Program-made: the position numbers and the translations under genes
From: an uncultured Victivallis sp.
GTDB lineage: Bacteria; Verrucomicrobiota; Lentisphaeria; Victivallales; Victivallaceae
Direction: 5' to 3'
Assembly (NCBI RefSeq): GCF_944391105.1
Contig: NZ_CALXSK010000011.1
Coordinates: 1 to 64,000 of the forward strand
Length of the DNA: 64,000 nt
The notes under the pieces: model-generated
What the model was told of the DNA's origin: nothing
Database searches by the model: none
The model's input: the letters and a program-made list of their open reading frames with translations, nothing else
In this document: positions 1-7,581 of the stretch, piece by piece
Layout: every line of letters begins with the position of its first letter
Position numbering within the stretch: position 1 is the stretch's first letter

Positions 1-25
1 TGGGAGAGTAGCACGGCGCCGGGAA
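1..25 (+). rRNA. rrf: 3' end of 5S rRNA (partial)
   Basis: The first 25 bases read like the conserved 3' end of bacterial 5S rRNA (GGGAGAGTAG followed by a G/C-rich closing strand), and a strong intrinsic terminator follows immediately. Only the tail is in the window, so the rest of the rRNA operon should lie upstream. The call rests on motif memory and on the terminator context. Confidence 0.65.
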
Positions 26-32
26 TTTTTTT

Positions 33-76
33 ACCCGCTCTCGCGTTTCGCACACACGAGCGCGGGTCTTTTTTTT
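33..76 (+). terminator. Intrinsic terminator after 5S rRNA
   Basis: An 11-bp near-perfect stem (33-43 with 57-67, one mismatch) with a 13-nt loop is followed by a run of T from 69 to 76. It is placed to end the rRNA transcript. Confidence 0.85.
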
Positions 77-240
77 GTATATACACTATGCCTGATCCTC
101 TCCCAAAGCTGTTCCGCGGTATTTGGGGGAGAAGAAAATCAATTTCTCTCCCGTCGACAAGGTGAAACAGTTGCCCGCTGATTTTTTCCATTACTGATTT
201 GCAATCAAAGTTTCCTAGGCTATCTTACTTTTATCGGCAG

Positions 241-266
241 AATATGATGCCATATTGCATCATATT
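241..266. promoter_or_regulatory. Perfect inverted repeat upstream of the first lipoprotein gene
   Basis: AATATGATGC at 241-250 and GCATCATATT at 257-266 are perfect 10-bp inverted arms with a 6-bp spacer. This could be an operator or an old element end. A small 5-bp hairpin (287-291 with 297-301) followed by seven T lies just before the downstream ATG and looks like a weak terminator. The stretch 77-240 shows nothing else that I recognise. Confidence 0.4.
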
Positions 267-346
267 GACTGCTAATTTATGAATCTGGAGAAACTGTCTC
301 CTGTTTTTTTATGAAAAATAGAACCATTATTCTCGCACATGGCAAA

Positions 347-910
347 ATGAAGTTATTTTATAAATCAATTAAAATAGCACAATATTTATTGATTGTTATA
401 TCAATGGGGTTATTGTGTTCTTGCATATCGGATGTTTCTCAAGATCCACAGTATAATTACGGCTTCATATATAATCATGTCTATAAAACAATTGATGAAA
501 TTTTACTGCATAAAGATCCAAGTAGTAAAAACCTTTATTTTTTGGAACAAATGGGTGATGTTGCCAAAGAATATAGGTATAATTATTTATCTACGAAAGG
601 TAAAATGGTGATTTTGCCTAAGGGCACTTTATTTAGGGTTGAACAATTAATACGAGATATAAATCCTGAACAGAGTACTCTTTTTGTTAAAGTCAGAATA
701 TTAAATGGTCATTTTAAAAATATTCAAGCCACATGTTTTTTGCAAGTAGACAAATATACAAACCCAATAGAGCGCGATAAGAGTTATAAAGAATTACGGT
801 TGATTGCAAAAATTCCAGATCCTGCTGTTGTAATTGATTTGGGAGAAATGCCGGAATATAAAGATGAAAAATCAATCCCGGAGCCGGAACCAATCACATA
901 CACACCGTAA
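347..910 (+). CDS. Putative AT-rich lipoprotein, unknown function
   Basis: A 187-aa product if started at the ATG at 347. An upstream in-frame ATG at 311 would add 12 residues, and neither start has a clear ribosome site. The N-terminus is basic, then hydrophobic (YLLIVISMGLLCSC), ending in a lipobox-like cysteine, so export and lipidation are likely. The C-terminus is rich in Pro and Glu. The gene is much more AT-rich than the chromosome around it and sits directly before an Rhs/YD-repeat scrap. That makes an accessory origin, possibly an Rhs-associated partner, plausible but unproven. No known family is recognised. Confidence 0.6.
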   Translation: MKLFYKSIKIAQYLLIVISMGLLCSCISDVSQDPQYNYGFIYNHVYKTIDEILLHKDPSSKNLYFLEQMGDVAKEYRYNYLSTKGKMVILPKGTLFRVEQLIRDINPEQSTLFVKVRILNGHFKNIQATCFLQVDKYTNPIERDKSYKELRLIAKIPDPAVVIDLGEMPEYKDEKSIPEPEPITYTP

Positions 911-1055
911 CCATAAATACGTGTACGACGGTTACAAACTGGTCGAACGACACGCTGCTGGTAGCTTCACGTGGCGCCGAAATCTGTCGGCGGTCTGGAT
1001 GTGCCGGTAAGTATGACCTACGCGGGTGTCATGCGTGGGAATAAATGGTTCTGTT
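911..1055 (+). pseudogene. Rhs/YD-repeat protein remnant, frameshifted
   Basis: Conceptual translation from about 916 gives KYVYDGYKLVERH, the typical YDGY core of Rhs/YD-repeat proteins. After about 20 residues the frame shifts, and GLDVPVSMTYAG is read in another frame. The segment is far too short for a functional Rhs protein and carries a stop after the shift. It is best read as a leftover of an Rhs core whose toxin tip and partner genes were shuffled by the neighbouring transposons. Confidence 0.6.
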
Positions 1056-1217
1056 TTTCAGTAGAAAACAGGTGACACTTTTCTCCATGTTAATAAATTG
1101 ACAGTCAATACGATGCAACATAACAGTGTGGAAACTCCTCCTCAGTAGTGTCCGATGTTTTGCACACATTTGTTTCTGAGCGATTACAGATGACAAACGT
1201 GAGTTGGCGCAGCCGAA

Positions 1218-1260
1218 GCAACCGACCGACCAGAGAGCTCCGGAGGAGCAGGTCGGTTGC
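1218..1260. repeat. Large hairpin-forming palindrome
   Basis: GCAACCGACC at 1218-1227 pairs perfectly with GGTCGGTTGC at 1251-1260. A second stem, GCTCC/GGAGC (1237-1241 with 1245-1249), lies inside it. No poly-T follows, so it is not a standard terminator. It sits between the Rhs scrap and the IS256 remnant and may be an element end or an interspersed palindrome. The rest of 1056-1282 shows no gene. Confidence 0.45.
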
Positions 1261-1282
1261 GTAGGCGGAGCCTCCCGCCTTT

Positions 1283-1913
1283 TTACCTTATACCACCTTC
1301 GTAAAGTTTGCAAATATTCATGTACTGCCGAGTGCCCCATTTTGTTGTAGAAATATGCCTGAGTCTGGCGCCGACCAGCATCATAGCCGAGTACCCATCC
1401 GGAAAGCTGCCGACAACCCGGGTTCGGCGACGAATCTCTTTCATGATGCGCTTGAGACCGTTATTTGTCCGCAACCGGTTCCAGTGCTCATACGGGAAGT
1501 CCATATAAGACAACGTCACCTCCACGCTGGTTTCTACAAAACTTGCGATCCGTTCCAGTTTCATGGCTCTTAATTTTTCGGCCACCAGAGCGGCTTTCTG
1601 CCGGGCAGCCGCTTTATCTTCTTGAGCATGAATCGCTTTGAGCATCGCCACCACCTCGCGAAGATGTTTCCACTTCTCCCGCTTTCGTCAGGAGTTTGCG
1701 TTTGTAGCTTCCGGCCCGCGTATCCTGCCGATCCGGGCTGCGCTGATACCTCGAAGCCTGGCAGATCGCGTCGGCTTCCGCATTCAAAAGCGCATTCAGC
1801 GTGTCCTCGACGGACTGTCGGACAAGTCCGTCGAGATGCGTCCGAATCTCTTTTTCATCGATTTTAATCGCTCCGGAGATTGCCTTTTCGTTTTCTTGCG
1901 CTACATTTTCCAT
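1283..1913 (-). pseudogene. IS256-family (mutator) transposase, internally deleted and frameshifted
   Basis: The N-terminal piece (ATG at 1913) contains HLDGLVRQSVEDTLNAL and SPDRQDTRAGSYKRKLLTKAGEVE, matching the start of IS256 transposases. At about 1670-1680 it runs out of frame into the C-terminal piece, which carries HWNRLRTNNGLKRIM, IRRRTRVVGSFPDG and TKWGTRQYMN, hallmarks of the family's C-terminus. The central part, with most of the DDE catalytic core, is missing: about 200 aa remain of roughly 400 expected. The two frames are not fused in phase, so the element is dead. It may still mark an insertion scar. Confidence 0.85.
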
Positions 1914-1978
1914 GGCCTGTTTCCCTTTCGATTGATTGTTGTGTGATACTGTAATCAATCAGAAAACAGGCCCTTTTT

Positions 1979-2022
1979 CAAGTGCCCTCTCTCAAAATGT
2001 GCGCAATTTTCCGGACGTTATC
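1979..2022 (+). repeat. 44-bp direct repeat, copy 1
   Basis: The 44 bases starting CAAGTGCCCTCTCTCAAAAT recur at 2221-2264 with one mismatch (G/A at the sixth base). The copies bracket a nuclease gene fragment exactly at its two break points. Confidence 0.9.
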
Positions 2023-2220
2023 CGTATGACATTCAGCTCAGCAACGAGAAGTATTATCAAACGATTTTCTTTCTGCTGTTCCTGATGCTCGGCGTTTACA
2101 TCGAGGCGGAATCCCGTACGAACGACGGTCGGATCGATGCCGTTGCCATGTGCGGCGAGTGGATCTACCTCTTCGAATTCAAAATCAACCGGAACGCGGA
2201 GTGCGCCCTCGATCAGATTT
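2022..2220 (+). pseudogene. PD-(D/E)XK nuclease fragment of an AAA-ATPase-like (DUF1703) protein
   Basis: Reading from 2022 gives a run beginning YDIQLSNEKYYQTIFFLLF, then EAESRTNDGRIDAV, then IYLFEFKIN. This is the D...ExK core typical of the C-terminal PD-(D/E)XK domain in the AAA-ATPase/DUF1703 family common in Bacteroidota and Lentisphaerota. Both ends are cut: the upstream ATPase is absent, and after ALDQI the frame runs into the 44-bp repeat and unrelated sequence, stopping at 2342. The ATG at 2085 is internal to the domain and unlikely to be a real start. Confidence 0.7.
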
Positions 2221-2264
2221 CAAGTACCCTCTCTCAAAATGTGCGCAATTTTCCGGACGTTATC
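2221..2264 (+). repeat. 44-bp direct repeat, copy 2
   Basis: Second copy of the repeat at 1979-2022, differing at one base. The distance from copy start to copy start is 242 bp. The arrangement could come from a local duplication or from two insertions of a short element end. Confidence 0.9.
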
Positions 2265-2402
2265 TCCTGGATCGTCAAACCGCTATCCCAATATTCCGTT
2301 AACTGCTATTCCCAATACTCACGTGAACCACGTTTCATTTAGGCGCCTCATCAATATATTCTTATGAGGGCTAATCCAAATCATACCTGATGAAAGGAAG
2401 TA

Positions 2403-2951
2403 TCACTCTGTGCGGTTACTTTTAAAATTATAGTAAATAATTCTTTGCCAGTTTGAGATTATTTTTTTATTCTTGGTTAGAGCAACCTGAGCGTCTTCTT
2501 GATCAAGTAAAAATGCCGGCACTTTTTCAGCTTTCATGAAGTTAATCACGCCTAAATAATATAGTACAACTTTTGCACTTAAATCATTATCTCTGATATG
2601 AAATGGATCAATATCAAAGTAAAATTTGTTTCCATTATAAAAAAGTACAAAACCATCTGCTTCAGGGGTCAGCCCCATCCAAGTAATCCATAATGTGAAT
2701 ATTGGTCTTGGCTGGAAAACACAGCTAACAATGATTGGCGTTTGATAATCTTTTTTTTGCGTTGCTCTATTAAGGTAATTGGTTATTGCATTATAATTTA
2801 TTTTGTATAATCCCGTAGTATTTTTGAAATATGCTATTTGTTTAATTGACTCTTGGTAGCGTTGGTCAAAATTATTGTTTGTACAGCCACATCCAAAGAT
2901 TATCCAACCAAGGAGAACAAACACCATTCTATTCATCATCAAAGTTTTCAT
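2403..2951 (-). CDS. Putative AT-rich lipoprotein, unknown function
   Basis: A 182-aa product from the ATG at 2951. An upstream ATG at 2972 adds seven residues (MEREAHL) that do not look like a signal peptide. The N-terminus is a hydrophobic run (MVFVLLGWIIFGCGC) ending in a cysteine, consistent with a lipoprotein signal, although Phe at -2 is not ideal. No family is recognised in the rest. It is AT-rich like the gene at 347 and is flanked by transposon debris. An accessory, secreted or immunity-like role is only a guess from context. Confidence 0.6.
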   Translation of the reverse strand: MKTLMMNRMVFVLLGWIIFGCGCTNNNFDQRYQESIKQIAYFKNTTGLYKINYNAITNYLNRATQKKDYQTPIIVSCVFQPRPIFTLWITWMGLTPEADGFVLFYNGNKFYFDIDPFHIRDNDLSAKVVLYYLGVINFMKAEKVPAFLLDQEDAQVALTKNKKIISNWQRIIYYNFKSNRTE

Positions 2952-2987
2952 AAGGTGCGCCTCTCTCTCCAATTGGACAAACTTTTA

Positions 2988-3390
2988 TTAAAAGATTGGT
3001 TTAAAGCCCCTTGGTTTACTATATCCCGCAATTAGCTGATTGCAAGTTCCGAAATAGACTTCATCCGGCATCCGATATTGGAGTGCCGAATGAATCCGCC
3101 TGGAGTTGTAAAAGTTCACATAATGCTACCACCCCGAAGCGAAGCTGCGGCAAACTGATGTAATCAGCCCGTCTATGCTGATCAGAATGCCATGATCCCG
3201 AAGTTCCGCCATAAACTCCGAGCTGGTGAATTGGTTCCCTTGATCCGAATTAAAAATCTCCGGTTTCCCATAGGAATCCACAGCCATTCTTAATGTTTCG
3301 ACACAATGAAAAGCGTCCATTGTATTCACTACATTATAAGCCAACTCCTTGCGGATGAACCAGTCGACGATTCCTATCACAAATGCCCGT
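2988..3390 (-). pseudogene. IS3-family transposase remnant (rve domain)
   Basis: One frame holds VDWFIRKELAYNVVNTMDAF and PEIFNSDQGNQFTSSEF, the DDE integrase core of IS3-type OrfB. Just after ISIDG the frame breaks and about 45 residues are missing. A second frame then gives HYVNFYNSRRIHSALQYRMP followed by DEVYF, the typical OrfB C-terminus, ending at the stop at 2988. The N-terminal half and OrfA are absent. It is a decayed copy. Confidence 0.85.
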
Positions 3391-3625
3391 TTGAATCGGA
3401 GCGGAACCAATCACCCGCTTTGAAATGTCTATTTCATCGCAATTCGTGCGCAGCACCCAACCATGCGCGGTATGAAACGAGATCGGCAGTTTCCCATCAC
3501 GCGCCAACTCCTGAACCGCACGACGGTAATTCGTCTTGCTTGCCGCTTCAACAACCAGCTTTTCCAATTCATTGGTTTTTGTCTGATAACGCCCCAGGTG
3601 AATGAATCGCTTGACAAAACGGCAA
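3391..3625 (-). pseudogene. Unidentified, transposase-like fragment
   Basis: A minus-strand frame reads RFVKRFIHLGRYQTKTNELE and then KLVVEAASKTNYRRAVQELA, followed by HTAHGWVLRTNCDEIDIS. A helix-rich segment with repeated basic residues like this resembles the DNA-binding part of some transposases, but I cannot name the family. It runs out of frame into the IS3 remnant and has no credible start. I treat it as a scrap of a second mobile element. Confidence 0.35.
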
Positions 3626-3755
3626 GTCGATGCTAATTTTACTCTGTGTTTGCGTTTCCTTTATGTTGGATTTTGAGCAAACTCAAAATAAGGGGCAGAT
3701 GCACCTCTGTCAAACAACACGTCCCATCACGAAATTTGGACATTATCGACTCGTT

Positions 3756-4187
3756 ATGGAATGGATTTTTCTTGAAAAACTTGACGCTCTAAATGTATTT
3801 GTCAACGAATTTGTTTGGCATGATGCATTTATCAAAGATATAAAAATATTTTTACCTGTATATGTAGATGAGGATGGAGTAACTGGCGAAGGGACACGGT
3901 CATCCATTGCTTTGATTGTTTCAGACGGAAATGGGGAGGCATGGGAGTTTTTATTTATGAATGTAAGTGAGCATAATTTAAATGCTCAAAGCTACCTTGA
4001 TGATTCTTTTGCCGAGATGAATTCCCTGCAGAACGAAATCACATGGCATTGGGGAGGAGAATATATTAAAGCGGAAAAAGTCTGTTATCGTAAACGCTCA
4101 TCCGAGGTTTTAGCTTATAAGAGCATATATTCATATCCAAACTTATATTCAGAAGACGGAAGCATTGATTTGAAGGGAAGCATCTGA
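3756..4187 (+). CDS. AT-rich hypothetical protein
   Basis: A 143-aa product from the ATG at 3756 (MEWIFLEKLDAL...). An upstream in-frame ATG at 3630 would add 42 residues of poor quality, and no clear ribosome site favours either. The sequence is acidic, lacks a signal peptide and has the look of a small cytoplasmic alpha/beta protein (IALIVSDGNGEAWEFLFMNV). Small soluble proteins like this often accompany Rhs or contact-dependent toxins as immunity proteins, and an Rhs scrap lies nearby. This is context-based speculation. Confidence 0.5.
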   Translation: MEWIFLEKLDALNVFVNEFVWHDAFIKDIKIFLPVYVDEDGVTGEGTRSSIALIVSDGNGEAWEFLFMNVSEHNLNAQSYLDDSFAEMNSLQNEITWHWGGEYIKAEKVCYRKRSSEVLAYKSIYSYPNLYSEDGSIDLKGSI

Positions 4188-4254
4188 CTGATATCGCAAA
4201 GAGGTTTCTGAAGATGATTTGATATCATTCAAAAGTCGTAATAAGGAGAAATCC

Positions 4255-4797
4255 ATGTTGAGTTTCATGAAAAAACATCGTGCATTATCGATTTTCATCG
4301 GGGTCCTTGTCGTTCTGCTTCTTGTATTGCCGGTGGTTTCCCTGATCGGTCGATACTTCCTTCTGCAAACCTCTGCTTACCGGCTCTATCTGCTGGAGCA
4401 GGGGGAATCTTCCGATGAGGAGGTTGTAACCTGGTTTCGCGATGCCGCCGCAATCCCGGAACCGGATTCCGGAGATGTTCTTCTGCTGTCCCGTCTTATG
4501 GCGGAGCTGGACAACCGGGGGATTGAACTCGGAAAAGAGGAGCTGCTGGCATTGCGGAATCATCCGGCGCAAGTCATCCGTTATCAGGCGACTCTTCAAC
4601 TGGGCTCCCGGCTCGATCCCCGGAATGTCGCGTTGCTGATTCAGGCATTGGATACCCCCTTTGTCAAATCGCATCACAACGTCATGCTTCTGTTGCGGGC
4701 CACGACCAGGATGGAGTTGCCGGATGATCCGCCACTCTGGAAAGAGTGGTACAAAAATCTCCCGGAGACTTCAGAATTCAAACAGAATCAGTATTGA
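4255..4797 (+). CDS. Single-pass membrane-anchored protein, unknown function
   Basis: A 180-aa product starting at the ATG at 4255, which has an AAGGAG site 7 nt upstream. An earlier in-frame ATG at 4219 lacks one. Residues about 10-32 form one membrane segment (ALSIFIGVLVVLLLVLPVVS). The remaining part is helical and HEAT-like (LRNHPAQVIRYQATLQLGS, NVALLIQALDTP), with a Trp-rich end (PPLWKEWYKNLP). GC content is back to the chromosomal level. The HEAT-like soluble domain should face the periplasm if the N-terminus stays inside. Confidence 0.65.
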   Translation: MLSFMKKHRALSIFIGVLVVLLLVLPVVSLIGRYFLLQTSAYRLYLLEQGESSDEEVVTWFRDAAAIPEPDSGDVLLLSRLMAELDNRGIELGKEELLALRNHPAQVIRYQATLQLGSRLDPRNVALLIQALDTPFVKSHHNVMLLLRATTRMELPDDPPLWKEWYKNLPETSEFKQNQY

Positions 4798-4893
4798 AAA
4801 TTCGGCCTTCTCCAGGGCGCCCATCAGGCGAAGCGGTAGAGTTCCGCACTCACTCGGAATCGTTCCCCGGACGTTGATCGTCAGTTTCCGCCG

Positions 4894-5217
4894 TTATTTC
4901 AGCACCAGAATTCCGATGACGATGAAAACCGATCCGACGATTTTGCGAATGTCAAGTTTTTCCCGCAGAAACAGCCAGGTCGCAAGCATGATGAAGACAT
5001 AACTCAGAGAGGAAAACGCATTCATCCTGCTCAATGTCGTTCCGTTTGCCGCCAGAGCCAGGTACAGCGGCGATTGCATCATGCAGAGCAGTCCGAAAAT
5101 AAAACGGCGACTCCGAAACTTCTGCCAGAAGCTGCAGTTGCTTTGGGCCGACGCCTTGATCAGCAACAGACCGGCCGCATTGAAAAACGCCATTGCAATT
5201 AAAAACAGATCAGCCAT
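4894..5217 (-). CDS. SMR/EamA-like small membrane protein (half-transporter B)
   Basis: A 107-aa protein with four predicted membrane helices, ending IVGSVFIVIGILVLK, which resembles the C-terminal helix of SMR/EamA proteins. Its start overlaps the end of the next gene upstream in the operon (5210-5611) by 8 bp, so the two are translated together. ArnE and ArnF, the paired small proteins that flip undecaprenyl-phosphate sugars, have the same size and arrangement. The neighbouring ArnC-like glycosyltransferase supports such a role. The substrate cannot be read from the sequence. Confidence 0.7.
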   Translation of the reverse strand: MADLFLIAMAFFNAAGLLLIKASAQSNCSFWQKFRSRRFIFGLLCMMQSPLYLALAANGTTLSRMNAFSSLSYVFIMLATWLFLREKLDIRKIVGSVFIVIGILVLK

Positions 5218-5611
5218 TTTTCTTCTCCGTCTCCGGTTGGTTGAGGCGATGAGATGACGTTGTGATGATCAGCACCCCGAGGCAGATCGAGGCCAGACCC
5301 CCCATCTGCAACCAGGAGAAGCGCTCCCCCCAGAACAGAATTCCCACCAGATAAGTCAGAAAAAAATTCAGTTCCATAATCGGATAGATGAATGACAACT
5401 GGTACTTTTTCCCCACAATCATCCACAGAATCAGCCGGAACAAATAGGTACTGCCCCAGATTCCGACGTAAACCAGCAGAAGCAGGAGCTTCGAAAACTC
5501 CATCTGCACCGGAAAACGCCCCGCTACAACCTTGGCCATGACGACGCTCAGAAGATTGCAAGCCATCAGGGCGCCGACCGCGGCTGCGGATTTCGCCGTA
5601 TCGCTGATCAT
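5210..5611 (-). CDS. SMR/EamA-like small membrane protein (half-transporter A)
   Basis: A 133-aa protein with about four membrane helices. It includes YPIMELNFFLTYLVGILFWG followed by ERFS, the pattern at the end of an EamA/SMR repeat. It lies 3 bp downstream of the glycosyltransferase gene and overlaps the next small membrane gene by 8 bp. The pair is best read as a heterodimeric lipid-linked sugar flippase of ArnEF type, acting in the inner membrane. The tail is polar (HRLNQPETEKKNG). Confidence 0.7.
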   Translation of the reverse strand: MISDTAKSAAAVGALMACNLLSVVMAKVVAGRFPVQMEFSKLLLLLVYVGIWGSTYLFRLILWMIVGKKYQLSFIYPIMELNFFLTYLVGILFWGERFSWLQMGGLASICLGVLIITTSSHRLNQPETEKKNG

Positions 5612-5614
5612 CGC

Positions 5615-6490
5615 TCAATTCCGTTCATGCAGCTCCCGGCGCATTGCCGATACCTGGTCGCAGACCAGACCGAAGAGAAAAACCTGCACCGTAGTGATCA
5701 TCAGCATTTGTGAGGTCATGCTCAATTTCAGTCTTTCATAAAACCAGATGTCCCAGGCCAGACTCAGGAGCGAAAGGACGAAAAAGATTCCGGTGAGATG
5801 CAGAAACACCTTCAGCGGATCATACAGCATCGTCAGGCGCAGCATGAGCATGAGCGTATCCGTGCCGTGGCGAAGCTGCCGGACCGAACTCTTGCCGATG
5901 CGCGGTTTCACGATGATCGGCACATACTTGATTCGCCGCCCCGTCTTGAGCATCGTAAAGCTGCTCGTGGTCGAAAAACTGAATTTGTCGGAGGCCAGGT
6001 GCATGTATTGTGTAATCACCTTACGGCGGAAAATCCGCAATCCGGAGTTGAAATCCGGCAGTTTTTCTCCCGCAAGCCAGTTCGCGAAGTGGCGCAGGAT
6101 GAATTTCCCCGGCCGGCGGCTGAGTGGCGCGGCACTGCCTTCTCCGCGGATTCCCACAACCATGTCATAATCATCCGCCGCCTCCATCACTTTACGGATG
6201 TCTTCGATGCGGTGTTGTCCATCGGCATCGCACATGAGGACATATTCCGTTTCCGCTGCGCGAATTCCGGTCTTCAGAGCGGCTCCGTAGCCGCGGTTCT
6301 GCTGATGGTGGATGGCTGTGATTCCCGGCGTGGAGTCGATGATCGCTCCCGTATCATCGGAGGAGCCGTCATCCACGATGATGATCCGGCAGCCGGGGAA
6401 ATTCTCCCTCAGAGACTCCGCCACCTGGCGGATCGCTCCGGATTCGTTATATGCCGGGACAATGATCGTGACATCTGCTTCTTGTGGCAT
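5615..6490 (-). CDS. Family 2 glycosyltransferase with C-terminal membrane anchor (ArnC/DPM1-like)
   Basis: A 291-aa protein. The GT-A fold shows in VTIIVPAYNESG at the N-terminus, the IIIVDDGSSDDT region and a DAD metal-binding motif at residues 88-90. Two hydrophobic segments at about 220-280 anchor it in the inner membrane. This layout is typical of polyprenyl-phosphate sugar transferases (ArnC, GtrB, dolichyl-phosphate mannose synthase), which move a sugar from a nucleotide donor to undecaprenyl phosphate. It is followed at once by two SMR-like genes that could flip the product. A GGGG stretch lies upstream of the ATG. Confidence 0.85.
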   Translation of the reverse strand: MPQEADVTIIVPAYNESGAIRQVAESLRENFPGCRIIIVDDGSSDDTGAIIDSTPGITAIHHQQNRGYGAALKTGIRAAETEYVLMCDADGQHRIEDIRKVMEAADDYDMVVGIRGEGSAAPLSRRPGKFILRHFANWLAGEKLPDFNSGLRIFRRKVITQYMHLASDKFSFSTTSSFTMLKTGRRIKYVPIIVKPRIGKSSVRQLRHGTDTLMLMLRLTMLYDPLKVFLHLTGIFFVLSLLSLAWDIWFYERLKLSMTSQMLMITTVQVFLFGLVCDQVSAMRRELHERN

Positions 6491-6507
6491 TGCAATTCCC
6501 CGATACG

Positions 6508-7488
6508 TTAAAGATTTTCATAATACCATTCTGTGGCGGCCTTGAGGCCCTGCCTGACGTTGAATTTCGGGGCGTAGCCGAGCAGCTTTGCGGCCTTGTC
6601 GATGCAGGCCAGGCTGTGAGGAATGTCTCCCGCCCGGTTCGGTCCGTAGATCGGCTCGATGCCGCTGATCCCGGGATCGAACTTGCTTAAATTTTCCCGC
6701 AGACAGATGAACAGTTCATTTAAGGTCGTGCGCTCTCCGAACGCGATGTTGTAGACCTGGTTGACCGCCTCCGGATTTTCCGTCAGCAGAGCCAGTTCGT
6801 TGGCCTGTATGACGTTGTCCACATAGGTGAAGTCGCGGCTGTAGGAGCCGTCCCCGTTGATGACGGGACTTTCGTGCTTCATCAGACTCATGACGAATTT
6901 CGGAATCACCGCCGCGTATGCACCGAACGGATCCTGACGGCGGCCGAATACGTTGAAATAGCGCAGCCCGATCGTTTCAATCCCGTACAGCCTGCTGAAA
7001 TTTTCGGCGAAAAGCTCATCCACATATTTCGTGATGGCATAAGGACTCAGCGGTTTGCCGATTTCGTTTTCGACTTTCGGCAATGTCTTGCTGTCTCCGT
7101 AGGTCGAGCTGCTCGCTGCGTAGACGAATCGTTTGACTTTCGCCTCCTGCGCGGCGAACAGCATATTGACGAAACCGCCGATGTTGATCTCCGTCGAGGT
7201 CATCGGATCCTTGATCGAGCGCGGCACACTGCCGATCGCGGCTTCATGAAGCACGTAATCCACGCCCTCGACCGCTTCCCGGCATTTGGCCATGTCGCGG
7301 ATATCGCCGACGATCAACCGGAAACGCCGGTTGCCGATGAACGGTGCGATGTTTTCCGGTTTCCCGGTCAGAAAATTGTCGAGAACGATTACTTCATTCT
7401 CCTGGGCCAAAAACCTTTCCACCAGATTTGAGCCGATGAAACCGGCACCGCCGGTAATAAGTATTTTGTGTTTTTCCACTTTCTGCAT
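6508..7488 (-). CDS. NAD-dependent nucleotide-sugar epimerase (WbpP/TviC-like)
   Basis: A 326-aa extended short-chain dehydrogenase. GGAGFIGS at 13-20 binds NAD, and SSS near 126-128 with Y150xxxK154 supplies the catalytic site. Length and sequence style fit UDP-GlcNAc/UDP-GalNAc 4-epimerases of the WbpP/TviC group. The adjacent UDP-HexNAc 6-dehydrogenase makes a joint route to UDP-N-acetylgalactosaminuronic acid likely, as in Vi antigen and Pseudomonas O6 O-antigen synthesis. UDP-galactose or UDP-xylose epimerases are alternatives. The gene is second in the operon, after a 93-bp gap containing a small GC-rich hairpin. Confidence 0.8.
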   Translation of the reverse strand: MQKVEKHKILITGGAGFIGSNLVERFLAQENEVIVLDNFLTGKPENIAPFIGNRRFRLIVGDIRDMAKCREAVEGVDYVLHEAAIGSVPRSIKDPMTSTEINIGGFVNMLFAAQEAKVKRFVYAASSSTYGDSKTLPKVENEIGKPLSPYAITKYVDELFAENFSRLYGIETIGLRYFNVFGRRQDPFGAYAAVIPKFVMSLMKHESPVINGDGSYSRDFTYVDNVIQANELALLTENPEAVNQVYNIAFGERTTLNELFICLRENLSKFDPGISGIEPIYGPNRAGDIPHSLACIDKAAKLLGYAPKFNVRQGLKAATEWYYENL

Positions 7489-7581
7489 GATGAGGTGCCA
7501 AATTATCTGGAGTGATGAATTTCAATGATCCGTCCGCCCCTGGACGGTAGATTCCGGATGCCGTCTGCCGTAAACATGATG

